A DNA stretch of 64,000 nucleotides from Glandiceps talaboti (lineage: Eukaryota > Hemichordata > Enteropneusta > Spengelidae): the NCBI RefSeq assembly GCF_964340395.1, contig NC_135549.1:9269342-9333341 (forward strand), read 5' to 3'. Shown here piece after piece: positions 48,166-61,710 of the stretch; position 1 is the first letter of the stretch, and each line of letters begins with the position of its first letter. A program made the translations under genes and the position numbers. The notes under the pieces were generated by a model, which made no database searches, was not told the DNA's origin, and saw only the letters and a program-made list of their open reading frames with translations.

Positions 48166-49986
48166 GTTATACCGATGAATTGCACTAAAGCCACTTCGCT
48201 GCCTAACTAACTGACTGACTGACTGACTGACTGACTTGAAGGGTGCTCAGCTATTGGTTTTACTAGTGATTGGTAACACTTGAGTAATCCCTATGTAATG
48301 AATACTGGGATTAGTATACTGTAAGTGTACTCCTAAAGTGACTATCAGTTATGGCGCTATAATCAAAGGCACCTGGCACATTATAAATGCTTCTCAACAC
48401 ACACTTCAAGACTTGGGTCTATTTCCCATGTTTTCATTTGTAAGTGCAGAACACAGCTTACATGTATGTGGCAACTGACTCTGAGTATCTGACATTACTG
48501 ATATTACCAATCGATAGAATTTGTTAAAGGGCTATGTTTCAATCTCGAGTCATCGCATTATTAGTGTTACTGGTAATGGTATAAGAAGTACGGGGTATCA
48601 TTCTCTTTTGTTCTGTACCATTGTTTTATCTATATCTCTGCCAAACAATATCTTTTCACATCTAAGTTTTAATCTAATCCAAAGTGGCTCTTCAAATTAA
48701 CTTTACATGTATGATGTACATTCATTGTGGTATATTCAAATTATACAAATCAGAAATTATTACATTCCCACCAGTACATGCATTGACATGTACTGTCAAT
48801 ATAAAAGATTCTGCATACTAAGAATCCCTGTACTGTTGCCTTGGGCTAAAACATCTCCTATTAATTAATAAGTTTGAAATCTGTTCACCAATCTCAAGCA
48901 AAGAATGTTTCATAACATTTGTACATAGAAATTCTGTACGAAATTTTTGACTTGAGAAACGAACAGGAAAACGATCATATAGTATGAAAACCCTCAAATT
49001 ATATCCACATAATTGGATAATGTAGCCTAGAGGCAATACGTGGCTATGAAGATCTCTCTTTGATCTCACTGATCTAGACATGATAAGAGATTTGAAGCTA
49101 CAGATAGACTCTAGACTATGAATAATACAGATAGCAGGACATAGTGTATGTGTTCTATGGTAACATCTAATTATTAGGCACAAGAACCGTAGACTTGACA
49201 ACACATGTATGTACACACTATGGTAAAAACTATGACAAGTCTCTGGGCTAGACTGAACAGGATTTGATATATAATTAGACAAAATACACCACACCTGGAC
49301 TGGGATAACAGCTGTGAACCCATCAAGAACAAATTTGGTGTCAAGGAAACCAAAATATTGGGTTAACATAAATCCTGTTGCATTTCAGGTGTATTAATTT
49401 GTCCTGGGATATAACGCCAACCTCTAAACTTCATTACACTAAAAGCTATATCTAATTGCTAGAGGCTAACAACCCCATCAATCAGCTGTTATAGTGTAGC
49501 TTTATAGTACTGGTGGAAAATAAGCCAATTTGGTTCTCACTATATAAATGGCAATATACGTAATTCAATTCATCAGTTTATGGATAAGCCAGGCTGTAAA
49601 AGTACTAGTTGGGTACTATAAGTAGCAATAAATGACTGTAAAGGAAACTCACACTGCAAAGGTAAATGTTATCTCCAGGCTCAATATAAATGTTAAAAGT
49701 ATTCCTTTAAATATTTAACTCCCAACGGCACACTGTTATTGTCACTTATACGGATACTTTACAGTTTGGATCTCACATAAAAATATCATGAGTCAACGAC
49801 CATGAAAAAGTCTTCTTTTTTTTCCTTCTTCAAACCCACCTAAAACAAATGTGTGAGTGTTCTTCCCCCTAACATACACAAACAAAATGTAGGTACACTG
49901 TAAAGTGTAAGTAACTTCTTTTACAATGTACTCTGTTATATTGCACACACTGTTTAATCTTATAACAAATACCCTTTTTACTATTC

Positions 49987-50285
49987 TGGCAATTGAGGTC
50001 TAAGTTTACTAGATAGACACAAACTAAAACTACATGTATTGTTGTTTGATGTGGTAGATTGCACACTAGGGTCAAGATAGTTGTGCCTCAGTTGTATGGA
50101 CATCAATCAACCTGTAACCAAGACAGTAGAAACATTGAAAATTGCCAAAAATGTACACTGTAGGATCACAGAAGTCATCAGAAACATCACCCTACTGTGT
50201 GTACATCCATTCAATAGCCCATATCAACATGTCACAAGAGTTTTAGTTTGTGTCTATCTTAGTAAACTGATACCTCAATTGCCAA
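49987..50285. mobile_element. MITE with 46-bp terminal inverted repeats
   Basis: TGGCAATTGAGGTCTAAGTT and AGATAGACACAAACTAAAAC are mirrored by AGTTTTAGTTTGTGTCTATC and TACCTCAATTGCCA. About 300 bp. Confidence 0.75.
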
Positions 50286-50509
50286 AAAAGTACATGTAGT
50301 ATGTCCCTGAATCTTGTATTTCAAACAGAATCCAAGCTACACTTTAATGAACACTTTATCATATCAAACCTCGTGTGACAAATGTGTCTCACAAAGATTG
50401 TTATGAAGAGGTTACTAGTAGTGTACATGTACATGTGTCTTCATATTCACATTTTGATTTGTAAGTTAAACGACTAGCCCAACGAAATTGACAAAAGCTG
50501 GTCCATTCT

Positions 50510-50575
50510 TAGACTGTAAGATACATCATGACGTTCCACCCTCACCGGTCCGTGGGAGGGGTTAGCCGATGTTGA
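50510..50575. mobile_element. TAGTCT MITE, family B, truncated
   Basis: TTAGACTGTAAGATACATCA with the shared core GGGAGGGGTTAGCCGATG; the right end is missing. Confidence 0.6.
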
Positions 50576-51182
50576 TCTCATATAATGCTTCCATAAAACT
50601 TGTGGTAAACTGTGGGTGTTTGTGTGGGTGAGGGTGTGATGATAAATGTTATGACACACTGACTAAAGTGTAAAACTTTATGTGTCACAAACATTATGAA
50701 ATATAAAATTTGCGAGTATCAAGATATCAGTATTGGCTGCTATTAGTTTACCAGTATATTCTCCATTTTCAGTTCAGTCAGAGCTTTGCATGAATAATTG
50801 AAATGTAAGTAGAAAGTGCGTCTTGGGACTGCGTTATCGTGTTCACGATCTCTACAAGCTTTCTTCAATCTTCTTTACACACGCCTACAGATTTACCTAA
50901 TGCTATATCAGTGGAATGGAACTGATACATGTACAACCTCAAGCACTGTCAGACTTATGCTAGGCTACGTATTCAATCAATAACAACACTCCATAGATTC
51001 AGAGTATTTGAAATGACTGAAAATCTTCACCATCCTTTCTAACAAAGCATAGTTCAGCTATTTTGATTGAATGAATACAAGAAAGTTTGATCAATTTATC
51101 AATATATTATAGCTCAAGTTGTTGCAAGGTAGATTTGTAGATACAGGACTGTGAGTCATATACTTATGAACTTGACATGTAC

Positions 51183-51234
51183 GTATGTGTGTGTGTATGT
51201 GCCTGTGTGTGTGTCTGTGTGTGGGTGTGTGAGT

Positions 51235-51278
<44 letters not shown>

Positions 51279-51318
51279 CTCTGTGTGTGTCTGTGTGTGG
51301 GTGGGTGGGTGTGTATGT
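51183..51318. repeat. (GT)n-rich tract
   Basis: GT with interspersed ATGTGCCT and GGGTGT units. Confidence 0.9.
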
Positions 51319-52037
51319 GCATGAATGAATGTATGCTTTTCTCATAACAAAGTACTGATGACATATCTCCATGGATGTAAAATACATCTTTTTGGTTCAG
51401 CAATTGCACAGTATAGCCAGTTTAATAACTTTACAATAATTCAAGATTGAATTTCACAGTACAGGATGTTTAATTTATAAACCTAATCTTCAATTCATCT
51501 CACAATCACTTGCTATCCTTTGAGAGAAGCATCAATGCTACTGAGATGAATTGAACATGAAGTTAAAGCCTGTTCTAAACTAGCAGAGATTTCAATGTGG
51601 CCCAAAATATGTACAATACACAGAGCTATCCATAGTCATCTGGAAGTGTAAGCCAATACAATCAAACCAAATCATCTGAAACTGCTGGAAAACAACTCTA
51701 TCTCTCTCCCGTGACAGAACAGTCTTATATGCAGAGATACTGGTCTTTTATTGTATAGTATTTATCCAATCTGTGACTCAAGGTAAACCTGTTTGCTTAC
51801 AACAGGTTTACTGTGGACTAGTTTTGATATAAATGCTATCTGATCAAGTGATAATGCTCATTGCCTGTATTTACAGATTGGCCATTTCCTGCCTTAGTCT
51901 GTAGATACCACATTTTGTTTCTCACTAGCTATCAGCTACCACCAGTTTACAGTAGACGCCTGATAGGGCTGAACAGCATGACATATCTTAGTCTATTCCT
52001 GCCTATACATGTTGTGTGATCCTAAGAACACATAAAA

Positions 52038-52140
52038 CACACATACATACATACATACATACATACATACATACATACATACATACATACATACATACAT
52101 ACATACATACATACATACATACATACATACATACATACAT

Positions 52141-52187
<47 letters not shown>

Positions 52188-52256
52188 TACATACATACAT
52201 ACATACATGTACACACATACATACACATACACATACACACTCAAATTATGATTGAC

Positions 52257-52290
<34 letters not shown>
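52038..52290. repeat. (ACAT)n and (AC)n tracts
   Basis: More than 30 ACAT units, then AC, ACAT again, and a separate AC run at 52258-52290. Confidence 0.97.
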
Positions 52291-52293
<3 letters not shown>

Positions 52294-54078
52294 TTATGAT
52301 TGACTGTTAGATTCATGACCACCAGCAATATTGAGGAAAAGCTTCTAGCAAAGGAAGTACAAAAAAAATAGTATAATTAATGTCACTTTATTATGGTCTA
52401 TAAGTATGACTGCCTTACAGATTTTAATCAGATTTTGCATGAAAGTCACATATTTGATTACACAAGCTAGTGTTCATTCCACAAAATAATGAAATTGCTA
52501 AAATACATATGCAAGACAAAAGATTCCATTATTATGTTAATTAGCTTATGGGGTGGAACTCTACAAAGTACAAAGGCTAGGGAGAACTCTGTAAATCAAT
52601 GTGTACTCCTACTATCTCCTGTGTCTGATATCTGTATCACAATGACAAAGATTGATAAACCATTAGACTAGTCCCAACTTGTTCATACATGAAATCCAAG
52701 CTGTCTGTCCGTCTGTCTAAATATACCAGGTATCCCAGACTCATAATAGCTTCCATTATGACATCACTGCACTACTAGTACACCCATCATTAATGGCTTG
52801 TCAATTGGTCATTATCTCTGAGATCAAGCAACAATTACAAGGGCCACTCAACTGGTAAAAAAATATTGAAAACCAAGTTAATGGAACTACCTGTCTGGAG
52901 ACAATACATCGTACAAACAGCTTGGCTGTAGGTTCAAAAACCTGTACCAGACTGCAGTTGAGTACAAGTCTACAGTCCATTATGTCAATACAGGAGACCC
53001 CTATCTAAACACTGGTGTCAATAGTTGAACAAACATAACTCTTGTGACTGCAAATCATGGCACACAAAAGGCATGGTGTAGTGTCAATATCCACAAATCA
53101 TGACAAGACTGTGCTGGACTGCCTGTGGTAGTGGTGATCATACACACCATATAATACTTTCAACATTGAATGATAACTGAAGTGTGTTGTTTCTTGTCAG
53201 TCTGTTAGTCTATACACACCAATGGTATTAACCCCTGCTGACATACTAATCCTGGTTGAGCTGTGTGATCAACTGCTACAGCTATAATACTATTAGTAGG
53301 GAAAGTGTCTGTAAAGCAAACATTTTTTCACACAGAAGAGCTTCTGTTGGAATCGTGACTATATGATGATGTGCATGGCTATAACACTTTCTGTGGGTGA
53401 AGGACAGTACAGCAGCTGTTTTATGATGTCACGACTGTCAGAGATAACAATCATCCCACACCAAAACTAATCAGCAAATGCAGATACCATGAGTACAGTT
53501 ACAGAAATTGAACTAGCATGAAGAATCTTATTCAATTTTCTATACTATGCATCCCTATTTGAATCATTTGCTGTGTCAAAAATTGGCAAGAAAGGGTGTC
53601 TGATTTCAATAAGTTAACCTTGACAAAGACAATTAGCACTAATGAGAATATAATCTCTGGTCTCCCTACAACAAATGATCACTGCATTAACAATTAAGTA
53701 GACCACAGTAATAGTCATTACTACATATAAATGCCAACACCTGGGTCCTACAAACTTTTAGGGGAAGAGTTTGTAGCTTATTAGTAATTTTTGCAGTCTG
53801 TGAGTATTCAAAGCCAATCAATGCAACATACAACTAATATGTTATAACATTTTCTATTGGCTTTTCTCCTCAACTACAGAAGTACTACTAACAGTTTTTT
53901 ATAAAAGGTGTAGTACACTGTTAAAAATTTATCTCAATACCACCAGTAATTTTTACCATAAAAAAATTATTATACATTTCAAAGACGGGCAAACATGTTT
54001 TCACCAGACCCCCCCCCCCCCCTTGTTACCAGTGTTTTGAACTCTTTGCTAAAACACTAAGAGTAATATGTAGTAAAT

Positions 54079-54135
54079 TAGTCTAGTCCCTATATCATGG
54101 GATTGTTACAATTTAGACCACATTGGCATCCAGAT
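54079..54135 (+). mobile_element. Family C repeat (fragment)
   Basis: TAGTCTAGTCCCTATATCAT, then TTGTTACAATTTAGACC and TTGGCATCCAGA, matching the copies at 9690 and 63811. Confidence 0.55.
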
Positions 54136-55591
54136 TTAAGTTGGCATGCACATGTACATTGTTCAATGTATGTACAATACAATGTTCCCTGTTTTGTCTC
54201 AAAAACAATTATCCAATTAAATTTTAATTCATCAATTAATTACATTTTAATAACTTGGCGATGTAGTTATATGCACAGCTATTACTACTGTGCCATAGAC
54301 CACCTAAGGTAGTACAGTAGTACTAAATTGTGCCATTCTAGAATGATACTTCACTGTCTATTATCCCACACAGTAAAGTAAGATAGTAACAAAGTACTTC
54401 ACACCTTGGGGTGTTAATGATGTATTTATACAACAGCTGTGCTGGGGTAAACCTATTTAATTAGGTGATAATAGAGATAGCAAGCCTCCTTCTGATTAAA
54501 CACAGACTAAAAACTGATAACAAAAGGACTTAATTGGCCAACTACCAACAAAAGACCTCCAAGAGTAAATGACAATTAAGTAAACATGAATTGTCTTTGT
54601 TATCATATCTCACTTAAAACAACTGGGACACAGACTACACAAAAAAACAAATCCCATTCTATCAAACACATGTTGTTTTTCTATCAGAGAAAGTCATTTT
54701 TTACCAAGCTGTTTCCTGCATGTCATTACTCTATAATCTAGACGTGTTAACACTTTAAATATGGAGGTATAATACTAAACCATGGCTTCATCTGTGCAAA
54801 TGGCCATATTCAAGTACAAAGTGTTGTCTTTGCACACCATTCCCCCCTCCCCTCCCCTCCCCTCCGTACACTGGCCAACTTGACCGGGTAACCAGATTTC
54901 AGGGTGAATCTCTACAATACAATGTAACACTGATTTTCAATAGGCTGACGACCGACTAGACCTGAAGAGGGTTAAACTTAGGTAAGAACACTGCAACTGA
55001 AGTCAAAGAAACACATTCTGCATCATTTTTCTACTTATTCTTGACAATTTTGTTGAGAATGAAAAACCCACATCAGTTAGATATAAAATAAAACAGTCCT
55101 TCACATTCACATTCTGTCTTTTGTTCTCATTTTGTTTTTTAATCTCAGCATCTCAAACATTTCATTTCCGATAATAATTTTTCATATAGGGTCATTAAAA
55201 CACATAATGAGTTTTACATCACAAATTCTATAATATCAGAAATAATCAAACCACAATCTCTTAAAGCTTCTAAAATTTTCTCAAAATGACTCATTATCAG
55301 AGGAAGTTGGTATTAAACTACCTCTGTAATACAAAATGTAATAGTGGCTGTCAAAGTTAAAGTATTACAATATGGGATGTTCAAGGCCAACTGCATCATT
55401 ATTAAACTACACCACCAAATTCTACTAAATCTTTCTTACATAGTATTGGCAGTCACAATACTTAATGATAGCTATTATTCAACCCCTATACAAACCACAA
55501 TGTTACCAAGGTTACAGAGAAGACACGATTATTTCACATCCAACTGACAGTACAACTAACTCCTTGCTTAGGCAAAAAAAAATAATAATTG

Positions 55592-55910
55592 TGTGTTTCC
55601 ATTACCATGGCCTCAGAGGATAGGGTAGGTACATGTAGGTCTGGATTTTATTCTATTTGATGTTAATTTTTTTAATTGCTTCATTTATTTTTGAAGAATT
55701 TTGTTACGACCCAAAACCAAACAAAATGGGGTCAGAATACCCCTTCTGTGATAATTTGTTGAGATATGTACAGACATTACTGGGGAAATAAAACAAGAAG
55801 TACATGAAGGTCAAGAAGACAAAGAAATTTTAATCTTTTATTTTAAAATGTTTAAAAATGTATAGGGTCAAGCAGCTTAAACTAGGGTCAGCCGGGTTAT
55901 CAGAAACACA
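55592..55910. mobile_element. MITE with TGTGTTTCC termini, copy 2
   Basis: Aligns along its whole length, same orientation, with 5664-5955. Shared blocks include GGTAGGTCTGGATTT, TCTGTGATA and AGGTCAAGAAGAC / AGATCAAGAAGAC. Confidence 0.75.
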
Positions 55911-58900
55911 CAGTTTTATTTATTTTGCATTAGTCTATAGACACATACTATAGTATCAATGTATCAACATTTTATGAAAGAAGTAGCCAGCCAGACTGGC
56001 TGAATATGTCACTTTAATACACTCATATTCATTCACAATCAAATGTTGAATGCGTGACTACACTACTCTCATTGATGTTCACTATCAAATATTCACTGAA
56101 CAAGCATTGCCGAGTCACAGATTCTGCCAGGAGGCAGGTTATACATGACGATGTAATGAAAGAATGGACAAACATGAACAAAATTTAAAACATTGTAATG
56201 GTGACCTGAATTGGGCCACATCATGTACACTTACATGTAGTAAAACATACAAAGACAGTCGTTATTCAAGAGCAGTATGTGATATTATCAAAGTATATGA
56301 TACAAACACAGAACAAATGTCTGTTGAAATTACAAATTGTAGGAAAACATCTCAACTTTATGTTGAACAACTTGAGAAACATGATATGTCATTCAAATGC
56401 TTATATTTGGTAGTACAGTGTATATAGACTTAGTTGAAATATTGGTTAGCGTACACGTATGACCAAAATATCATCTATAGTTAACACATTCCACACAAAT
56501 TCACTAATTTGTACATTCCTGATATCAGCACATGTATTCATGTTGAGTTGTATCATTGGAGAAAAAACGTGAATGTTATTTTATGATATATATTGTACAT
56601 CTTTTAGTTCTGTTGGGCTGAAAATGGCACAGTAATCTATCATTACTTCTAGATTTCATATGCCCACTAGCATAAGGTATACAGTTATATCGTTTCTTGA
56701 CATACGTCACGTTACATACAGTTAAAAAAATTTACTGGAAAGTTTGGACTCATTATAAGCCTTGATAAGCATATTTCCCTAGTATATTAAATGAAGGAAA
56801 ATAACACAGGATTTATGTCGGCTTATTTCATGATTATAAAAACAAAATTACTTAGTTCTTTGCACGTACACTAGTCACGATATGGGCTCTGACAACGTTT
56901 GCTGTGTTTACCATAGACTAAACGTGAAGCTGAAAATATGTCATGAATAGACCGACAAAGGATTTTATGATGAACAAGGCATTTTATGGCAGACATATAA
57001 ACTGAAAGACCGCCTCAAAGCATCACTAAAAACATAACACTACGCACCAATTACACAATGATTTACTGTTCATCCTACAGCAGTTGGCAACTCAAAAAAA
57101 GAAAATTAAACACATAAACCAGTCACAAATCATGTCAACTAAATGTTTTGTGTATCATTCACTGACACAGGAAATTTCCAAAAATTATATACATCCGAAG
57201 GTCAGGTGTGTAGAGATGGTACAATGATAATTTCTTAAAATTTTTAAGTATATTGGACCGACAATGCTGTTGACACATTGTCAACAGCTGAAACAGTATC
57301 TATGGTAACAGATCTCTATCACCATGATAATTTCATCAAAATGGAGTCAATTAATTTCCATGTCTAAATTCAAGGCTAGCCTATTGTGCAAGAGTGGTGA
57401 AGCATGTTCTAGAATATTCCTAATCTGTTTAATGAGACGTGTACAAGTATATGTACTTCAACCATCAGTAGCTACATGCCAACGTGTACCATCAAACAAT
57501 AATAATATATGATGGAATGGCCATATGTTCAAAAGCTAAATCACACAAATTAACTTGCATACAATCCTCCAATATCATTCTTTCAGATTTGCTTTTAATA
57601 CCATAATAATATCACTACTATAAAAACAAGATGTCGGTTGAGAAATAGGGCACTTGGATTGACTGTCACTTTGTATACAAACCCTAAGCCCCCCTCCCTA
57701 TATGACAGCCCCCTCTTCAATTCATCCCATCCCACCTCACATTAAATACAACTAAGCTTTTCTACATGTATGTGTTTAGACTTGAAAATAAAACACCACT
57801 ACAAGCGCCAGATTTCCAACACACAGTAGCTCATTTCAACTTAGTTGAATTAACCTGCAAATCTGAATCTCACGCACTACAGGGTTTTACATGTGTAGGC
57901 TGAGTAGCAGACTAACTCACAATGACAAAACTCCCAGTTCTGATATTTTGCTGTCTATCAGGTCCAATATATTCCTCACACAGACATCAATGAACATACT
58001 TTTCAATAGACTTTACAACAAAGTTTATCCAACTGTGATATATAAATATATATATATATATGCAAGACAGACATGCAGTTGTAGGCAATTTATCGTGGAT
58101 TGTTCTTTCAACGGTAAAATACACATAATTGCTAGTTGCTCAAGATGTTTTAAATCAATGTATTGTCAATGAGCAAACATTTCGTGACAAGACTTGATGA
58201 ATTGTTTGTCAAATGAGAATATTGCATGTAAACTTAAGTAGACTTCTCACAACACATCTACATGTACATGAATAAGTAATATAATAAATGTACAATGTTA
58301 ACTGCCGTTTCAAAACAAATACCACTACATTTTTATTCGATTCATTTCTGTATTTATCCATTTATACTACCCTGTGGAGTAGCCCCTGGGTCAACGTAAG
58401 AATGTGATAGGAATAACTAGTGCTTAGAGAGTGAATCAATTGATAACGTTTATCATTACATGAACGTTTCTCCTGGTGAATCTACCATGCTACTAACATG
58501 TCTTATCTTTGTGCTGTGTTTAATACATCGATTGTTATCAATCCTCCAATGGCAGGTCATGTATTCACACCAAATTACTTCCATCTGTGTTCACAAATCA
58601 TTATATGACAGCTGTGACAGATAATGTACAAATCACACTTTTAACGTTCTCTGTAAGAATGTAACCATGGTTTATTGTACATGAAATGCAGTGGAAAGTG
58701 ATTTTTTTTTTTTACAAATACTAAACACACAATAATTTATAAATACAATATATTGTGACAAAATTAAAATAGAATCCTTAATTTAATTCCATAAACACTA
58801 AGCCTGTTCTTCGGCCAAAACTTTAACAATCTCGTTTTCTTTTAAAACAAATAGAAATTGTTGTTTTACATGTTTGTGTTTGGTGAATAATACACATACT

Positions 58901-60601
58901 AGAAAGACACATTTGAGTACTGTGAATATATTGTATCCTATACATTATGTGTTAATGTCCCTGTACACTGTAAGATAAATGTTGTGTTGTTCAGCCCTAT
59001 TAGGCTTCTCAATAAACAACTCGTACCTACTAGTTTTTCTACTATACTGTCCATGTACATGTGGTTCTTCTGGTACTTGGATGTAAGTAAAAAAAATACC
59101 TATGGGATAGAACTAATCTATTTATTTATTTACACATGAATGATCACAGAAGAGTTTGAGTTAACCTTTCATTTAAGGTAAAGAAAACTTTACCCCAGTT
59201 TATCCAAACATTTGATAACCTCTCCATACAATTCTATCATTTGTCTTGTACCCTGAATCTATTCACAATACAGAACAGACGTCGATACTATGTTTTATTT
59301 CAATTAATAAATCAAAAGTTATGTTTTGTAATACACCCCTGATGATGCTGACAAGATGTCTGTGAAAATTTGGGATTCGGTTCCAAGGAATTTTCTGTGA
59401 GTAGAAATTTTCTTTACTAAGTATGAACCCAGAGTCCCTGAACATTCATTCTCATATCTTTTTGAAGTCTATATATGCAGTTGAGTGGGCACAACCGCCA
59501 GACACTCAAGATCAGCACAAAAGTAAAATATTTCATCACACTGGACTTAAATGTTAAAGCTCATACATACATGTATACAACACTACCACACATGTAAATG
59601 TACGTTGGACATTTCAAGGGCAAACTAAAGACACAAGTGTTTGGTGTGGATTGACCCTTTTACCACAAATGAACAGAGAACTAAGAACTAAAGTTTTAGA
59701 GTTTGGCACGATATATTCTTTTTTATTTGATTGCCAGTGTTTTTGTTAAGGGCGGTAAACATCTATCACATTCCTCCAGTCTTTTTGCCAGGGTTCCCCC
59801 ACCAAAACAACTGAACACTGCCAGTTTTACCAGATTTTCCCCTTCCTATTACCAGGCTTCCAAGCCCTTACCAAAAATATTGGATTGATTTAAATTGTAA
59901 ATATTTCCATATTCATATATTTAAATACCTATCTTACCCAATGACATCATAGGTACAGTATGCAAAATTAATTTGTGTGAGTGCTTCATCCCTCAACATA
60001 TGTATTCAACCATACCAAAATAAATGTGTGTATTTATTACCACACTTGTATGTACACAGGCAAGTAAAATGATATATTTTGCTACATCAACAGAGCAATA
60101 AATCAATTACAGAAATGTCAGATCTGTAATACTGCACTTTGTCATCACTGTTTCACTGTTTGAATGATCATGATGTCAATATGAAAGATCTTATAAATGT
60201 GGGTGAATTTAATATCTACCATTACCGCTAAGGATCTGTATTCAGATGGTGTGTGCATGTGTGGGCGGGGTTCACAGAATAGGTGGGTTGGAATATGAAT
60301 CGACTACAATATGTACATGATTTACAGATAAAAATACATGAACATGTTGGTAAATGTTTTCCACATTTCCCTCCGATTTGAGATCTTCAAGTTCAAAATC
60401 AATCACATGGACAAGAATGTGTCTAAATCCATTTAGAACACTAGAATTTAAATTAAATTTCTTCTAATTCTATCCTCCTGAAATAGAGATCATTTGTTCA
60501 CAAATAGGAGATTCACATCCCCAGGACACTTTTCAAAGTCCATACAATGTAAATCGTATGTAGATCAAAAGATCATGGTGAGTTTATACTTGGCATGATT
60601 C

Positions 60602-60712
60602 AACCTACCTAAAAACAGTACTATAATCTCTCTGAGTCTAATCCCATATTGAGTACTAACCTACCTAAAACAGTATTACAATCTCTCTGAGTCTAATCCC
60701 ACTGAGCACTAT
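60602..60712. repeat. Two-copy tandem duplication
   Basis: CAACCTACCTAAAAACAGTA and AATCTCTCTGAGTCTAATCC recur about 57 bp later. Confidence 0.8.
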
Positions 60713-61387
60713 AAGTGTCACCCAGACACAATGTAATACTGACCTAGTCAACCTCACCATGTCCAATCCTCCTGGGGCAAAATATGTTTAAACAAACAAC
60801 AAAAATTGACCGACATCTGTCAGCCTTATGGTTGGCAAAGCAGCATTTCCAATGTATTATCTTCACTAAGTGTTAGGCAAGCTCAATAATGTTGGGCGAG
60901 TTTGAAAATGAGATGAGTATTTTGGTTCATGTTATTGAACGATGTAAATAATGAGTATAGTTCTACAAGGTGATTGTGTTATACACCGAGTAGAGTAGAA
61001 CTACTAAAATACAGTACTTCTAAGGTTTTCACTTCAAAATCAAAGGCGTGAAACTCACTGCTTCGCTTGAAATAAGCTTTTAGAGGAGTTGAAAAGTTTC
61101 TAGGGTGTTTTCAATGGGATATAAGTTATGTATGTCAATTGTACAGAGATATAATATGTGACTACTTTGCTTGAAATACAGAGATTTTTGACACAAAAAC
61201 CATTTAGTAAGCACAGGTGCAATTCTCATAAATGAACACATACACAATTTGCTAACATACATGTACATCAATACAGTATGCAATTACTCCCCTATAGTAT
61301 GTGCATGGTAATACTGCAATTTATCAATATCAGAAAAGAATGCCAAATGCAAAGTAAGTGATGTCTCATTCACTCATTATGTCTGTT

Positions 61388-61710
61388 CTCCTCAGCGATC
61401 ACTAAATTGATCACTGATCGAATACAACAACTACTGACTTGGTCATTAACTGAATGCAGAGATCACTCATTTGATCAATGAGTGAATAAGAGACCAATGA
61501 TTTGATCAATGATTCAATACAGAGACCACAGAACTGATCAACGACTGAATATAGCGACCACAGAATTGATCAATGACTGAATACAGCGACCACAGAATTG
61601 ATCAATACCGGAATAGAAACCACTGAATTGATCAATGACTAAATAGAGGCAATGAATTGATCACTGAGTGAATAAAGACCAATGAATTGATCACTGAATG
61701 AATACACACA
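61388..61710. repeat. Degenerate array of about 30-bp units
   Basis: About ten units with GACCAC, GAATTGATCAATGACTGAAT and variants. Confidence 0.8.
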
